From NCBI RefSeq assembly GCF_900177675.1, contig NZ_FXWM01000001.1, positions 2,055,001 through 2,119,000 on the forward strand: a stretch of 64,000 bases of DNA. The letters run 5' to 3'. Position 1 is the first letter of the stretch; every line of letters begins with the position of its first letter. Below the pieces are notes generated by a model. The model ran no database searches. It was not told where the DNA came from and worked only from the letters and a program-made list of their open reading frames with translations. Below, in pieces: positions 1 to 10,175 of the stretch. This DNA comes from Bacillus sp. OV166. Lineage in GTDB: Bacteria; Bacillota; Bacilli; Bacillales; Cytobacillaceae. The position numbers were made by a program, and so were the translations under genes.

Positions 1-49
1 CGACACTTAAAAAATGTAACAAAAGTTCATAGCAAGAGGAGGTGTAACG

Positions 50-1609
50 ATGGAACCAATTACAATCATCTCCATTTTGCTTGGCCTTATCGTCGGTGCC
101 GTTGTTGGCTATTTTGTTCATAAATCCATTGCTGATGCAAAAGTAGCAGGTGCAAAGAATGCTGCAGAGCAGATTCTTGAAGATGCTAAACGTGATGCTG
201 ATTCATTGAAAAAGGAAGCTTTGCTAGAAGCAAAGGATGAAATTCACAAGCTTCGGACTGAAGCAGAGCGTGAGGTTCGTGAACGAAGAAATGAAATGCA
301 AAAACAAGAAAACCGTTTACTGCAAAGAGAAGAGAATTTAGATCGAAAAGAGGAAACGTTAAACAAGCGTGAAAATCTTTTAGAAAAGAAGGATGATTCT
401 CTAAACCAAAGACAACAGCATATTGAAGAGATGGAAAGCAAAGTGGACGAGTTAGTACGAAAACAACAAACTGAACTCGAACGAATATCGAGCTTAACGC
501 GCGAGGAAGCGAAAACAATCATTATTGATCGAATGGAGCAGGAACTTATCACTGACACTGCGATAATGATCAAGGAAAGCGAAAATCGTGCAAAAGAGGA
601 AGCCGACAAGAAAGCAAAGGAAATACTTTCGTTAGCAATCCAGCGTTGCGCTGCTGACCATGTTGCGGAAACGACTGTCTCTGTCGTCAACCTGCCAAAT
701 GACGAAATGAAGGGCCGTATTATTGGCCGTGAAGGAAGAAATATTCGTACGCTTGAAACGTTAACAGGAATTGATTTAATCATTGATGATACTCCTGAAG
801 CTGTCATTTTATCAGGTTTTGATCCTATTCGTCGCGAAACGGCTCGCTTAGCACTGGAGAAATTGGTCCAAGACGGGCGTATCCATCCGGCACGAATTGA
901 GGAAATGGTAGAAAAATCACGTCGCGAAGTAGATGAGTATATCCGTGAAGTGGGTGAGCAAACCACCTTTGAAGTGGGTGTTCATGGACTCCATCCAGAT
1001 CTGATCAAAATTCTTGGTCGCTTAAAATTCCGTACTAGTTACGGGCAAAACGTATTAAAGCATTCAATGGAAGTTGCGCAACTGTCTGGTTTACTTGCCG
1101 CTGAACTTGGCCAAGATGAAACTTTGGCACGTCGTGCGGGCTTGCTTCATGATATTGGGAAAGCCATTGACCATGAAGTAGAAGGCAGCCATGTTGAAAT
1201 TGGTGTTGAACTTGCAACTAAATACAAGGAACATCCGGTAGTAATCAATAGTATTGCTTCCCATCATGGGGATACAGAGGCAACATCTATCATAGCCGTT
1301 TTAGTTGCAGCAGCAGATGCCTTATCAGCTGCAAGACCAGGTGCACGTAGTGAGACGCTTGAAAACTATATTCGCCGTCTTGAAAAGTTAGAGGAGATTT
1401 CGGAATCCTATGAAGGTGTAGAGAAATCCTTTGCCATTCAAGCAGGTCGAGAGGTACGTATTATAGTTAGACCGGATTCAGTTGATGATCTTGCTGCTCA
1501 TCGATTAGCACGCGATATTCGTAAGCGCATTGAAGAAGAGCTTGATTATCCAGGTCATATTAAAGTGACAGTTATTCGTGAGACACGGGCTGTTGAATAC
1601 GCAAAATAA
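50..1609 (+). CDS. rny: Ribonuclease Y (RNase Y)
   Basis: Membrane-anchored endoribonuclease that starts mRNA decay. The 519-aa length matches the family (about 520 aa). Residues about 5-25 form one N-terminal membrane segment. A long charged coiled coil rich in Glu, Lys and Arg runs to about residue 200. A KH RNA-binding domain follows ([12 protein letters not shown] near residue 221), then an HD metal-phosphohydrolase domain at about 335-430 with [12 protein letters not shown] near residue 365. The ATG has a strong GAGGAGG ribosome site. It is first in the conserved rny-ymdB-spoVS order and ends in a terminator, so ymdB probably has its own promoter as well. The assignment is secure. Confidence 0.97.
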   Translation: MEPITIISILLGLIVGAVVGYFVHKSIADAKVAGAKNAAEQILEDAKRDADSLKKEALLEAKDEIHKLRTEAEREVRERRNEMQKQENRLLQREENLDRKEETLNKRENLLEKKDDSLNQRQQHIEEMESKVDELVRKQQTELERISSLTREEAKTIIIDRMEQELITDTAIMIKESENRAKEEADKKAKEILSLAIQRCAADHVAETTVSVVNLPNDEMKGRIIGREGRNIRTLETLTGIDLIIDDTPEAVILSGFDPIRRETARLALEKLVQDGRIHPARIEEMVEKSRREVDEYIREVGEQTTFEVGVHGLHPDLIKILGRLKFRTSYGQNVLKHSMEVAQLSGLLAAELGQDETLARRAGLLHDIGKAIDHEVEGSHVEIGVELATKYKEHPVVINSIASHHGDTEATSIIAVLVAAADALSAARPGARSETLENYIRRLEKLEEISESYEGVEKSFAIQAGREVRIIVRPDSVDDLAAHRLARDIRKRIEEELDYPGHIKVTVIRETRAVEYAK

Positions 1610-1637
1610 AGCGGTGCGCATGCACCGCTTTATTTTT
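1608..1637 (+). terminator. Terminator after rny
   Basis: Hairpin AGCGGTGC / GCACCGCT with a 4-base loop, followed by TTTATTTTTT. It begins at the rny stop codon. Confidence 0.85.
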
Positions 1638-1672
1638 TGCAGCACCTTATCGGATTAAATAAAGTCTGAATG

Positions 1673-1681
1673 TGATACAAT
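1673..1681 (+). promoter_or_regulatory. Possible extended -10 promoter for ymdB
   Basis: TGATACAAT fits an extended -10 (TGn plus TACAAT), 38 bp before the ymdB start and after the rny terminator. No convincing -35 was seen. Confidence 0.35.
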
Positions 1682-1718
1682 TTATACAATAACAATTTTT
1701 TTAACGAAAGGGACCAAA

Positions 1719-2516
1719 ATGAATCTACTTTTTATCGGTGATGTTGTCGGTTCACCAGGCCGGGACATGGTGAAGGAATATTTGCCAAAATTAAAAGAAA
1801 AATATCGTCCTCACTTTACTATTATCAATGGGGAGAATGCAGCAGGAGGCAAGGGGATTACTGAAAAAATCTATCGTGAATTCTTAGGGTATGGGGCACA
1901 GGCGGTAACACTGGGTAATCACACATGGGATAATCGTGAAATTTTTGAATTTATCGGTTCTGCAAAAAATATGGTTAGACCAGCGAATTTTCCAGAAGGA
2001 ACACCAGGGAAAGGTATGGCTTTTTTTAAAGTCAATGATTTAGAAGTTGCTGTTATAAATCTGCAGGGACGAACCTTTATGGCTCCATTGGATTGTCCTT
2101 TTAAGAAAGCTGACGAATTAGTTGAAATTGCTAGGGAGAGAACCCCATATATTTTTGTGGATTTTCATGCGGAAGTAACAAGTGAGAAACAGGCAATGGG
2201 TTGGTATTTAGATGGAAGGGTATCTGCCGTTGTGGGGACACATACACATGTTCAAACGGCCGATAACCGGGTTTTACCGGGAGGCACAGGATATTTATCT
2301 GATGTAGGGATGACAGGGCCGTATGATGGCATTTTAGGGGTGGAGAGAGAAGCAGTCCTTAAAAGATTCCTAACCAGCCTGCCAGTCCGGTTTGAAGTGG
2401 CAACCGCAGGAAGAAATCAATTAAGTGCAGTTATGATTGAATTAGATCGTAAAACAGGCTTAACAAAAAAGATACAGCCCATTTTAATAAATGATGACCA
2501 TCCGTTTTACTCTTAA
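1719..2516 (+). CDS. ymdB: YmdB, 2',3'-cyclic-nucleotide phosphodiesterase
   Basis: Calcineurin-like metallophosphoesterase of 265 aa. In B. subtilis YmdB hydrolyses 2',3'-cAMP and is needed for biofilm and nanotube behaviour. The metal-binding motifs are all visible in order: GDVVGSPGRD at the N-terminus, NGENAAGG, GNHTWDN, DFHAE and GTHTHVQTAD. The ribosome site is GAAAGGG and the start is ATG. It sits between rny and spoVS as in other Bacillus, and a terminator follows its stop codon directly. Confidence 0.95.
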   Translation: MNLLFIGDVVGSPGRDMVKEYLPKLKEKYRPHFTIINGENAAGGKGITEKIYREFLGYGAQAVTLGNHTWDNREIFEFIGSAKNMVRPANFPEGTPGKGMAFFKVNDLEVAVINLQGRTFMAPLDCPFKKADELVEIARERTPYIFVDFHAEVTSEKQAMGWYLDGRVSAVVGTHTHVQTADNRVLPGGTGYLSDVGMTGPYDGILGVEREAVLKRFLTSLPVRFEVATAGRNQLSAVMIELDRKTGLTKKIQPILINDDHPFYS

Positions 2517-2546
2517 GAGCAAATTTCATTTGCTCTTATTTTTTTG
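2514..2546 (+). terminator. Terminator after ymdB
   Basis: Perfect 10-bp stem AAGAGCAAAT / ATTTGCTCTT with a 3-base loop and a T-run. It overlaps the stop codon. Confidence 0.9.
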
Positions 2547-2566
2547 TTACTAAATATCTTTGAACA

Positions 2567-2713
2567 GTGTCTAGCTCAAGCGCCCAGCAGCTAGTGGACT
2601 TCGCTCTTTTCCCTACGATAAGTCAACATCGAATGGCTTCGCTCTCCGTGTTTCCTTTATCTCAGTCAAAGCGCTCCAGTCCATCCGCTGCTAACCGGGC
2701 GCCTCCGCTTTTC
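2567..2713. repeat. Bacillus intergenic palindromic repeat (GTGTCTAGCTC type)
   Basis: A G+C-rich 147-bp block in an AT-rich gap. It starts GTGTCTAGCTCAAGCGCCC and ends GGGCGCCTCCGCTTTTCT. The arms GCGCCCAGCAGC and GCTGCTAACCGGGCGC pair across the middle, so the RNA would fold into one long imperfect hairpin. Blocks of this type are familiar from intergenic regions of Bacillus and Geobacillus, but I cannot give a formal name. It fills much of the 323-bp gap between ymdB and spoVS and codes for nothing. Confidence 0.7.
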
Positions 2714-2744
2714 TAATTTTTTTGTCCAAGCCGGAATATGTTTT

Positions 2745-2773
2745 TTGACAAATGAATATAGTAGCAGTGGAAT
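2745..2773 (+). promoter_or_regulatory. Promoter candidate for spoVS
   Basis: TTGACA, 17-bp spacer, TGGAAT, about 67 bp before spoVS. In B. subtilis spoVS is sigma-H dependent. I could not fit a clean sigma-H consensus here, so the sigma factor is open. Confidence 0.4.
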
Positions 2774-2839
2774 GTTATAACCTGATTTGTTCATGAAACT
2801 GCTCATGCGGGATCGGGATTTTCTAAGGAGGAGCTAGAA

Positions 2840-3100
2840 ATGGATATATTAAAAGTTTCAGCAAAATCTAATCCTAATTCTGTAGCTGGTGCGCTTGCCG
2901 GGGTTCTGCGTGAAAGAGGTGCAGCGGAAATACAGGCAATTGGGGCGGGTGCATTGAATCAAGCCGTAAAGGCAGTAGCGATTGCTCGAGGATTTGTAGC
3001 ACCTAGCGGAGTTGATTTAATCTGTATCCCTGCGTTTACCGATATTTTAATTGACGGGGAAGAACGCACAGCTATCAAGCTAATTGTAGAACCACGTTGA
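2840..3100 (+). CDS. spoVS: Stage V sporulation protein S
   Basis: Small Alba-like protein of 86 aa, nearly identical to B. subtilis SpoVS as I recall it, including the SNPNSVAGALAG and GALNQAVKAVAIARG segments. It is required for coat assembly and spore maturation and probably binds nucleic acid. The length is exactly that of the family. The ATG has an AAGGAGGAG ribosome site. It is a stand-alone gene between two terminators. The assignment is secure. Confidence 0.97.
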   Translation: MDILKVSAKSNPNSVAGALAGVLRERGAAEIQAIGAGALNQAVKAVAIARGFVAPSGVDLICIPAFTDILIDGEERTAIKLIVEPR

Positions 3101-3148
3101 AAGAGATAGACTATTTATAGGCGATCAAACAAAAGGACATTTACCTTT

Positions 3149-3178
3149 ACCTGCTTGTTTTACAAGCAGGTATTTTTT
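3149..3178 (+). terminator. Terminator after spoVS
   Basis: Perfect 9-bp stem ACCTGCTTG / CAAGCAGGT with loop TTTTA and a following ATTTTTT. Confidence 0.9.
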
Positions 3179-3285
3179 AGGTTTTATTTCTCACTAATTG
3201 GTATTAAATGATATTTACTTATTAAAGTATTATTCTACCATAACCTTTAATAATTTTTAAATTTCAAATCATGAATGTGCATAGG

Positions 3286-3315
3286 TTGAATTAATATTGC
3301 AAAACGCCGTATAAT
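3286..3315 (+). promoter_or_regulatory. Upstream promoter candidate for korAB
   Basis: TTGAAT, 18-bp spacer, TATAAT, in the 495-bp gap before korA. It would give a long leader of about 275 nt. The rest of the gap is very AT-rich and holds no reading frame that I can support. Confidence 0.45.
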
Positions 3316-3417
3316 GCGGATAAATTATGTTTTTTTATTTGTTATCTTGTAGAAAGCAAGTATATTTCAAATAATAAAAAAATATTCATATTTTAAACAT
3401 TATTTCGCTTTTAAGGG

Positions 3418-3446
3418 TTGCAATTTTTAGTTCATAGGTCTAGAAT
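3418..3446 (+). promoter_or_regulatory. Main promoter candidate for korAB
   Basis: TTGCAA, exactly 17-bp spacer, TAGAAT. The -10 directly abuts a cre-like site, so carbon catabolite control of korAB is likely. Confidence 0.5.
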
Positions 3447-3460
3447 TGTAAGCGTTTAGT
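3447..3460 (+). promoter_or_regulatory. cre-like CcpA site before korAB
   Basis: TGTAAGCGTTTAGT keeps the TG..A.CG.T core of the Bacillus cre consensus and misses only the last two bases. It lies just downstream of the -10, where bound CcpA would repress. Confidence 0.45.
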
Positions 3461-3595
3461 ACATATCCTTTCTACTTTTTATTAGTCTTTTTATATAAAA
3501 TGGGCTAATTTTTAGTGATTTACTCGGAATAGTGCTAAACTAATAAATGGATCATCAAAACTACTTATTTTTACATATCCAAAGGGGTGTAAGTC

Positions 3596-5332
3596 ATGAT
3601 CAATCAACTTTCATGGAAAGTTGGAGGACAACAAGGGGAAGGTATTGAAAGTACTGGGGAAATCTTTGCTATTGCACTGAATCGCCTGGGATATTACTTG
3701 TATGGTTATCGTCACTTTTCTTCACGTATTAAAGGTGGTCATACCAACAATAAAATCAGAGTTAGTACTACAGAAGTTCGTTCTATTTCTGATGACTTAG
3801 ATATCCTTGTAGCATTTGACCAGGAAACTATTGATGTAAACTACAAAGAATTACACAGTAAAGGAGTAATCCTTGCTGATGCAAAATTCAATCCAAAGAA
3901 GCCGGAAGATACTGAAGCTACATTGTATGCGGTTCCATTTACTGAAATTGCCACAGAGCTCGGAACTTCTCTAATGAAAAACATGGTTGCAATTGGTGCA
4001 ACTTCTGCTGTATTAGACTTAGATATTAATGTATTTGAAGTAGTAGTTCGCGAGATTTTTGGTAAAAAAGGCGACCAAGTAGTTGCAAAAAATATGGATG
4101 CGATCAAAGCTGGCTTTGATAAAATGAAGGAAAATCTTGCAGTTGGCATCCAAACAATGGAGCTTGAAAAGGCTGATGGCAAAAAGCGGATGTTCATGAT
4201 AGGAAATGACGCTATTGCTCTTGGAGCTATTGCAGGCGGATGCCGTTTTATGGCAGCCTACCCAATTACACCAGCTTCTGAAATAATGGAATATTTGATT
4301 AAAAAGCTACCTGCACTAGGTGGAACTGTAATTCAAACCGAAGATGAAATTGCTGCATGTACAATGGCAATTGGAGCAAACTACGGCGGTGTTCGTACAA
4401 TTACTGCTTCAGCAGGTCCAGGATTATCTTTAAAAATGGAAGCAATTGGCCTCTCAGGTATTACTGAAACGCCACTAGTAATTGTTGACACGCAACGTGG
4501 CGGTCCATCAACAGGATTACCAACAAAACAAGAACAATCAGACCTTATGGCGATGATTTATGGAACACATGGTGAAATTCCGAAAATTGTAATGGCTCCA
4601 AGCACTGTTGAAGAAGCATTCTATGATACAGCTGAAGCATTCAATTTAGCAGAAGAATATCAATGTCCAGTCATTATTTTATCTGACCTACAATTATCCT
4701 TGGGTAAACAAACGGTTGAACCATTAAATTATGACAAGGTTGAAATCAGACGTGGAAAATTAGTAACAGAAGACATACCCGCTAATGAAAACAATGCATA
4801 TTTTAAACGCTATGAAGTAACAGAGGACGGAGTTTCTCCACGTGTAATCCCTGGTATGAAAAATGGTATTCATCACGTAACAGGTGTCGAGCATGATGAG
4901 ACTGGTAAACCATCGGAATCTGCTCCAAACCGAATTGCGCAAATGGATAAGCGTTTCCGGAAGGTCGAAAATATCCGCTTTAATACACCAGTATATACAA
5001 ATGTTAAGCACGAAGATGCTGATGTACTATTTGTAGGTTTTAACTCGACTCGTGGTGTTATTGAAGAAGCAATGACTCGTTTAGAGAAAGACGGCTTAAA
5101 AGTAAATCATGCCCATATTCGTTTGATCCATCCGTTCCCAACTGACGAAGTTCTTCCGCTTGTTCGTTCTGCGAAGAAAGTTGTTGTAGTGGAAAACAAT
5201 GCAACTGGACAATTAGCCAATATTATGAAAATGAATGTTGGACATGCTGAAAAAATTACTAAGCATCTTAAATATGATGGTAATCCGTTCCTACCACACG
5301 AAGTATATACAAAATGTAAGGAGTTGTTCTAA
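3596..5332 (+). CDS. korA: 2-oxoacid:ferredoxin oxidoreductase subunit alpha
   Basis: Alpha subunit (gamma-alpha fusion) of a 2-oxoglutarate/2-oxoacid:ferredoxin oxidoreductase. The enzyme decarboxylates 2-oxoacids to acyl-CoA and reduces ferredoxin. The 578 aa start with the gamma-type domain (GGQQGEGIESTGEIF, residues about 8-22). The pyrimidine-binding domain follows (AAYPITPASEIMEYL near 220, QTEDEIAA near 247), then a C-terminal transketolase-like domain. RBS AAAGGGG, ATG start. It ends one base before korB, so the two are translationally coupled. This pair lies between spoVS and miaB in related species. Confidence 0.93.
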   Translation: MINQLSWKVGGQQGEGIESTGEIFAIALNRLGYYLYGYRHFSSRIKGGHTNNKIRVSTTEVRSISDDLDILVAFDQETIDVNYKELHSKGVILADAKFNPKKPEDTEATLYAVPFTEIATELGTSLMKNMVAIGATSAVLDLDINVFEVVVREIFGKKGDQVVAKNMDAIKAGFDKMKENLAVGIQTMELEKADGKKRMFMIGNDAIALGAIAGGCRFMAAYPITPASEIMEYLIKKLPALGGTVIQTEDEIAACTMAIGANYGGVRTITASAGPGLSLKMEAIGLSGITETPLVIVDTQRGGPSTGLPTKQEQSDLMAMIYGTHGEIPKIVMAPSTVEEAFYDTAEAFNLAEEYQCPVIILSDLQLSLGKQTVEPLNYDKVEIRRGKLVTEDIPANENNAYFKRYEVTEDGVSPRVIPGMKNGIHHVTGVEHDETGKPSESAPNRIAQMDKRFRKVENIRFNTPVYTNVKHEDADVLFVGFNSTRGVIEEAMTRLEKDGLKVNHAHIRLIHPFPTDEVLPLVRSAKKVVVVENNATGQLANIMKMNVGHAEKITKHLKYDGNPFLPHEVYTKCKELF

Positions 5333-6199
<867 letters not shown>

Positions 6200-6209
6200 T
6201 GATACAAGC

Positions 6210-6246
6210 AAAATCCCGTGACTTGACGTCACGGGATTTTCTATTG
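6210..6246 (+). terminator. Terminator after korB
   Basis: Perfect 13-bp stem AAAATCCCGTGAC / GTCACGGGATTTT, 5-base loop, then CTATTGTTTT. Confidence 0.9.
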
Positions 6247-6248
6247 TT

Positions 6249-6277
6249 TTCAATCAAGTTAACCTTTATACTATAAT
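6249..6277 (+). promoter_or_regulatory. Promoter candidate for miaB-ricA
   Basis: TTCAAT, 17-bp spacer, perfect TATAAT, about 110 bp before miaB. The -35 is weak. Confidence 0.45.
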
Positions 6278-6385
6278 AATGTGCGGAGAAAGTCTGAAGT
6301 CTTCATTCATCTTTTGCACAGATTAAAATCTTAAAAATTTAATAGATGAATTACGTAATATGAAAAGAAAGGGGCATTTGAACAA

Positions 6386-7930
6386 ATGAATGAAAAACAA
6401 CGTTTAGAAGGTCAGAAAGTCGAGTCTGTTAATTCTTCGGACAAAAAATCCGCCAAGGATTACAGCAAGTACTTTGAACAAGTAATTACTGCACCTTCTT
6501 TAACAGAAGCGAAGAAACGCGGAAAAGAAGAAGTAAAGTACCATAATGATTTTTCTATTTCTGAAGAATTTCGTGGAATGGGCGAGGGGCGGAAATTTTA
6601 TATCCGTACTTATGGCTGCCAAATGAACGAACATGATACTGAAGTAATGGCTGGGATTTTCTTAGCATTAGGCTATGAACCAACCGACAGCACGGAGGAT
6701 GCCAATGTCATTCTTTTAAATACATGTGCGATCAGAGAGAACGCAGAAAATAAAGTGTTCGGTGAACTGGGCCATTTAAAGTCCTTGAAATTGGAAAAGC
6801 CTGATTTACTTATCGGTGTTTGTGGATGTATGTCTCAAGAGGAATCTGTAGTTAATAAGATTCTCAAAACCTACCATCAGGTCGATATGATTTTTGGTAC
6901 CCATAATATTCATCGTTTACCAAATATATTGCATGAAGCATATATGTCAAAAGAAATGGTTGTTGAAGTATGGTCAAAAGAAGGCGACGTGATTGAAAAC
7001 CTTCCAAAAGTACGCCGTGGAAATATTAAAGCATGGGTTAACATCATGTACGGCTGTGATAAATTCTGTACGTATTGTATCGTACCTTTTACACGTGGGA
7101 AAGAACGAAGCCGACGTCCAGAAGAAATTATCCAAGAAGTTCGTCATCTAGCAGCACAAGGCTACCAAGAAGTTACTTTGCTTGGTCAAAACGTGAATGC
7201 CTATGGAAAAGATTTAGAGGACGGAACTTATGGACTTGGTGAACTGATGGATGAATTGCGAAAAATTGATATTCCACGGATTCGTTTTACAACAAGCCAT
7301 CCGCGTGACTTTGATGATCGTCTAATTGAGGTCCTTGCCAAAGGCAGCAATTTAATGGATCATATCCATTTGCCAGTGCAATCAGGATCAACTGATGTGT
7401 TAAAAATCATGGCTCGTAAATATACAAGAGAACAATATTTAGAGCTTGTTAAAAAAATCAAAGCGGCCATTCCGAATGTTGCTTTAACAACGGATATTAT
7501 CGTTGGTTATCCAAACGAAACAGACGAACAGTTTGAAGAAACGATGTCCCTCTATCGTGAAGTTGGTTATGAATTAGCATATACATTTATTTATTCTCCG
7601 CGTGAAGGTACTCCAGCTGCAAAAATGGAGGATAACGTTCCGATGGAAGTGAAGAAAGCACGTTTACAACGCCTAAACGCTCTTGTGAATGAGCTTTCAT
7701 TAGAAGCTATGAAAAAACATGAAGGCCAAATCCTTGAAGTTCTTGTTGAAGGGGAAAGTAAAAACAATCCTGATGTTCTTGCAGGCTACACTTCTAGGAG
7801 TAAGCTTGTAAACTTTGTTGCACCAAAATCAGCGATTGGCAAGATTGTAAAAGTGAAAATTACACAAGCAAAAACATGGTCATTAAATGGAGAAATGGTG
7901 GAAGAACTAGAACCAGCAGAGGTGAAGTAA
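6386..7930 (+). CDS. miaB: tRNA-2-methylthio-N6-isopentenyladenosine synthase
   Basis: Radical-SAM methylthiotransferase that converts i6A37 to ms2i6A37 in tRNA. Of its 514 aa, residues 1-70 are the extra N-terminal arm seen in Bacillus MiaB. The MTTase domain carries auxiliary-cluster cysteines Cys78 (TYGCQMNEH), Cys114 ([13 protein letters not shown]) and Cys148 (GVCGCMSQ). The radical-SAM motif is Cys224, Cys228, Cys231 ([17 protein letters not shown]). A TRAM domain closes the protein. RBS AAAGGGG, ATG start. It lies directly before ricA, which also influences this reaction in B. subtilis. Confidence 0.97.
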   Translation: MNEKQRLEGQKVESVNSSDKKSAKDYSKYFEQVITAPSLTEAKKRGKEEVKYHNDFSISEEFRGMGEGRKFYIRTYGCQMNEHDTEVMAGIFLALGYEPTDSTEDANVILLNTCAIRENAENKVFGELGHLKSLKLEKPDLLIGVCGCMSQEESVVNKILKTYHQVDMIFGTHNIHRLPNILHEAYMSKEMVVEVWSKEGDVIENLPKVRRGNIKAWVNIMYGCDKFCTYCIVPFTRGKERSRRPEEIIQEVRHLAAQGYQEVTLLGQNVNAYGKDLEDGTYGLGELMDELRKIDIPRIRFTTSHPRDFDDRLIEVLAKGSNLMDHIHLPVQSGSTDVLKIMARKYTREQYLELVKKIKAAIPNVALTTDIIVGYPNETDEQFEETMSLYREVGYELAYTFIYSPREGTPAAKMEDNVPMEVKKARLQRLNALVNELSLEAMKKHEGQILEVLVEGESKNNPDVLAGYTSRSKLVNFVAPKSAIGKIVKVKITQAKTWSLNGEMVEELEPAEVK

Positions 7931-7931
7931 A

Positions 7932-8387
7932 GTGGCGAAATATACAAAAGACGATATCGTTGCACGTGCAACTGATTTAGCACGGATGATTGCAGAAACA
8001 GAAGAAGTTGACTTTTTTAAACGAGCAGAGGCTCAATTAAATGAAAATAAGAAAGTTCATACCTTAATAGCTGACATTAAGGGATTGCAAAAGCAGGCTG
8101 TAAACCTTCAGCATTATGGAAAACCAGAAGCACTAAAAAAGGTAGAAGATAAAATTGCTTCAATTGAGCAAGAGTTGGATGAAATACCTGTGGTCCAGGA
8201 TTTCAAGCAATCACAATTAGAAGTGAATGAATTGCTACAAATCATTGCCTCAACCATTTCGAATACTGTAACCGATGAAATTATCATTTCAACGGGCGGC
8301 GATGTATTGTTAGGAGAAACTGGATCTAGCATGCAAAATGGCGGCGGTGCTTGTGAAGGTCACGACGATTGCGATCACGATCATTAA
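7932..8387 (+). CDS. ricA: RicA (YmcA), subunit of the RicAFT complex
   Basis: YmcA/YlbF-family helical protein of 151 aa with a GTG start one base after miaB; the ribosome site AGAGGTGA lies inside miaB. With YlbF and YaaT it forms the RicAFT complex, which carries iron-sulfur clusters and acts with RNase Y in mRNA processing, biofilm formation, competence and sporulation. Cys141 and Cys147 lie in a CEGHDDCDHDH tail. That tail is metal-ligand-like and fits a cluster-binding role. The presence of rny, ymdB, ricA and miaB in one window fits their known shared biology. Confidence 0.93.
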   Translation: MAKYTKDDIVARATDLARMIAETEEVDFFKRAEAQLNENKKVHTLIADIKGLQKQAVNLQHYGKPEALKKVEDKIASIEQELDEIPVVQDFKQSQLEVNELLQIIASTISNTVTDEIIISTGGDVLLGETGSSMQNGGGACEGHDDCDHDH

Positions 8388-8393
8388 TATTCT

Positions 8394-8425
8394 AGTCAGG
8401 CTTTTAACAAAGCCTGGCTTTTTTT
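8394..8425 (+). terminator. Terminator after ricA
   Basis: Stem AGTCAGGCTTT / AAAGCCTGGCT (one G-U pair) with a T7 run. Confidence 0.88.
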
Positions 8426-8426
8426 A

Positions 8427-8527
8427 GGCATTGTTAAAGGTCAATGTTGATTTATAACCAAGTAAGTTGATTGGAGCGGAAAGCGCAGCGCCTGGAGCGA
8501 AAATCAACAGCCAAGTTGAACAGAGCC
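8427..8527. repeat. Short MITE-like element (internally deleted copy)
   Basis: A 101-bp element with inverted ends GGCATTGTTAAAG and TTGAACAGAGCC. Inside are GTTGATTGGAGCGGAA and CCTGGAGCGAAAATCAACAG. Ends and inner arms match the 184-bp element at 15688-15871, but the G+C-rich core is missing. Non-coding, in the gap between ricA and cotE; the remainder of this 355-bp gap holds only the cotE control region. Confidence 0.72.
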
Positions 8528-8701
8528 ATTTTTATAAATCTTATCCACTTTTATATTCCCCTGATTCCTGCCATTTTATTAACCTTCGTTTTAAGTACAG
8601 GCTAGGAAGGCACACACCTATAAATCCCGCATAAAATGAACTATGACTAAACTTTTATCCAGCACTCATCAAAATAAATATCACACTAGTCTTATATCAT
8701 G

Positions 8702-8709
8702 CATACGAT
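8702..8709 (+). promoter_or_regulatory. Possible sporulation -10 of cotE
   Basis: CATACGAT lies 33 bp before the cotE start and resembles the CATA-type -10 of mother-cell sigma factors. An ACAC at 8683-8686 is a possible sigma-K-type -35. In B. subtilis cotE is read by sigma-E and sigma-K. Assignment by resemblance only. Confidence 0.4.
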
Positions 8710-8742
8710 GAAATGAAAATGAATGAGGAGGGTTCGCGCGAA

Positions 8743-9288
8743 ATGGGAGACTATAGAGAGATAATTACCAAGGCCGTAGTAGCGAAAGGACGTAAATTCA
8801 CCCAGTCCAATCATACGATTAGCCCGGCGCATAGTCCAACAAGTATACTTGGCTGTTGGATCATCAACCATAAATACAATGCGAAAAAGGTTGGCAAGAC
8901 TGTAGAGATACATGGCTCTTACGACATCAATGTTTGGTATTCATTTAATGACAATACCAAAACAGAAGTTGTTACAGAACGTGTCCAATATACAGATGTC
9001 ATTAAGTTAAAGTATCGTGACCATGACTGCCTCGATGACAATGAAATAAGTGCTCGAGTGCTACAGCAGCCTAATTGCTGTGAAGCGGTCATTTCCCCTA
9101 ATGGTAACAGAATCATCGTCCATGTCGAAAGGGAATTCCTTGTAGAGGTGATTGGCGAGACTAAGGTTTGTGTTCGCGTCAGTTCTGAAGGCTGCAAGGA
9201 CAATGACGATGAGTGGGGAATGGACGTAGACGATGAAGAATTCGAGGAGTTAAATCCTGATTTCTTAGTCGGCTCAGAAGAAGAATAA
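8743..9288 (+). CDS. cotE: Outer spore coat protein CotE
   Basis: Morphogenetic coat protein of 181 aa that directs outer-coat assembly in the mother cell. It matches B. subtilis CotE along its length ([76 protein letters not shown]) and ends in the usual acidic tail. The start is ATG 8743, with MGDYREII at the family's N-terminus and AGGAGGG as ribosome site; an upstream ATG at 8713 would add ten residues not seen in the family. It is the last gene of the conserved backbone; mutS is expected next but is not there. Confidence 0.97.
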   Translation: MGDYREIITKAVVAKGRKFTQSNHTISPAHSPTSILGCWIINHKYNAKKVGKTVEIHGSYDINVWYSFNDNTKTEVVTERVQYTDVIKLKYRDHDCLDDNEISARVLQQPNCCEAVISPNGNRIIVHVEREFLVEVIGETKVCVRVSSEGCKDNDDEWGMDVDDEEFEELNPDFLVGSEEE

Positions 9289-9292
9289 AACT

Positions 9293-9326
9293 AACTAGGA
9301 GGTTTTTACTTCCTAGTTTTTTTCTT
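9293..9326 (+). terminator. Terminator after cotE
   Basis: Ten-pair stem AACTAGGAGG / CTTCCTAGTT (one G-U) followed by a long T-run. Confidence 0.88.
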
Positions 9327-9408
9327 TTTTCGGAAAAAGGATGGAAAAATTCTGATTTAAGAATGATTAGATGCTAAAATCAGCAAGCTATTTTAAGGAG
9401 GTGTTACT

Positions 9409-9609
9409 ATGGAACCCAGACAGCCTGGAAATAAAAATATGCCTGATTTTGAACAATTAAATGACAGAATTATCGCTGAAATTTCTCCTTCGCCAATGTT
9501 AGTTATTAAAACAAATCTTGACCCAAAAGATACTTCAGAAAATAATCCGTATTATCATGATACGGAAGTAAAAAATGCTAAAGCAATGAAGGAATACTTT
9601 CAGGAATAA
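9409..9609 (+). CDS. Small conserved-looking protein of unknown function
   Basis: A 66-aa hydrophilic protein with an excellent AAGGAGGTG ribosome site and a dedicated terminator, so it is very likely real. I recognise no domain. It is rich in Pro, Asn, Asp and Glu, has no membrane segment, signal peptide or Cys, and carries a NNPYYHDTEVKNAKAMKEYF segment near the C-terminus. Small proteins of this kind occur near cotE in Bacilli, but no function can be given. Confidence 0.7.
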   Translation: MEPRQPGNKNMPDFEQLNDRIIAEISPSPMLVIKTNLDPKDTSENNPYYHDTEVKNAKAMKEYFQE

Positions 9610-9640
9610 GAAAAGCCAGGATATTAAACCTGGCTTTTCT
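9609..9640. terminator. Bidirectional terminator between convergent genes
   Basis: Perfect 12-bp stem AGAAAAGCCAGG / CCTGGCTTTTCT. It has T-rich flanks on both strands and overlaps the end of the minus-strand acetyltransferase. Confidence 0.85.
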
Positions 9641-10175
9641 TCCATTCTGGTTTTAATAATGATAATACAAACGTATCATGAAATTGCTCATTTTGATTGA
9701 TATACCCTCGTAGTAAACCTTCCTTCGTGAAGCCTAGCTTAATTAGTAAATTTACGGATGACATATTTTCAGGGTAAACTATAGCTCCAATTCGAAATAA
9801 ATCCAATTGATTAAAACTAAAGCGGATCACTTCTTTAATCGCCTCTGAACCATAGCCCATCCTCCAATAGTCGGGATGAAGCTCATAACCAATTTCTGCG
9901 CGCTTATTTTTTAGATGTAAACCATTAAGACCAACAGTGCCGATGATCCTTTGATTTTCCTTTAATTTGATACCCCAGCGGATTCCACGTTTATCAACCA
10001 GGTTCTTATGAAACATATCAATTAATCTTGAAGCTTCGACAGGTAAAGTAAAACGATTTGTTCCATAAAAACGGGTCACTTCTTCTAATGATAAAATCTC
10101 GTATAGATAATCTACATGCTGATGTGTTAGTTCAATTAATTTAAGTCTTTTCGTATTTAAAATGGGAAAAGTCAT
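9624..10175 (-). CDS. GNAT-family N-acetyltransferase (RimJ/RimL-like)
   Basis: Acetyltransferase of 183 aa that uses acetyl-CoA; the acceptor (protein N-terminus, antibiotic or metabolite) is unknown. The start ILNTKRLKL is typical of the RimJ/RimL group. The acetyl-CoA loop is RMGYGSEA and the fold ends in NLLIKLGFTKEGLLRGYI. I place the start at Met 10175 because AGAGAGGG lies five bases before it; an upstream in-frame Met at 10214 has no such site. It is the only clear full-length minus-strand gene in the window, and is convergent to the 66-aa gene and divergent from the kinase-like gene. Confidence 0.85.
   Translation of the reverse strand: MTFPILNTKRLKLIELTHQHVDYLYEILSLEEVTRFYGTNRFTLPVEASRLIDMFHKNLVDKRGIRWGIKLKENQRIIGTVGLNGLHLKNKRAEIGYELHPDYWRMGYGSEAIKEVIRFSFNQLDLFRIGAIVYPENMSSVNLLIKLGFTKEGLLRGYINQNEQFHDTFVLSLLKPEWKKSQV

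Noticed and set aside
244..966. Long minus-strand frame of 240 codons
   Set aside because: It lies fully within rny on the opposite strand, is Ser/Arg-rich as antisense frames are, and has no ribosome site or family resemblance.
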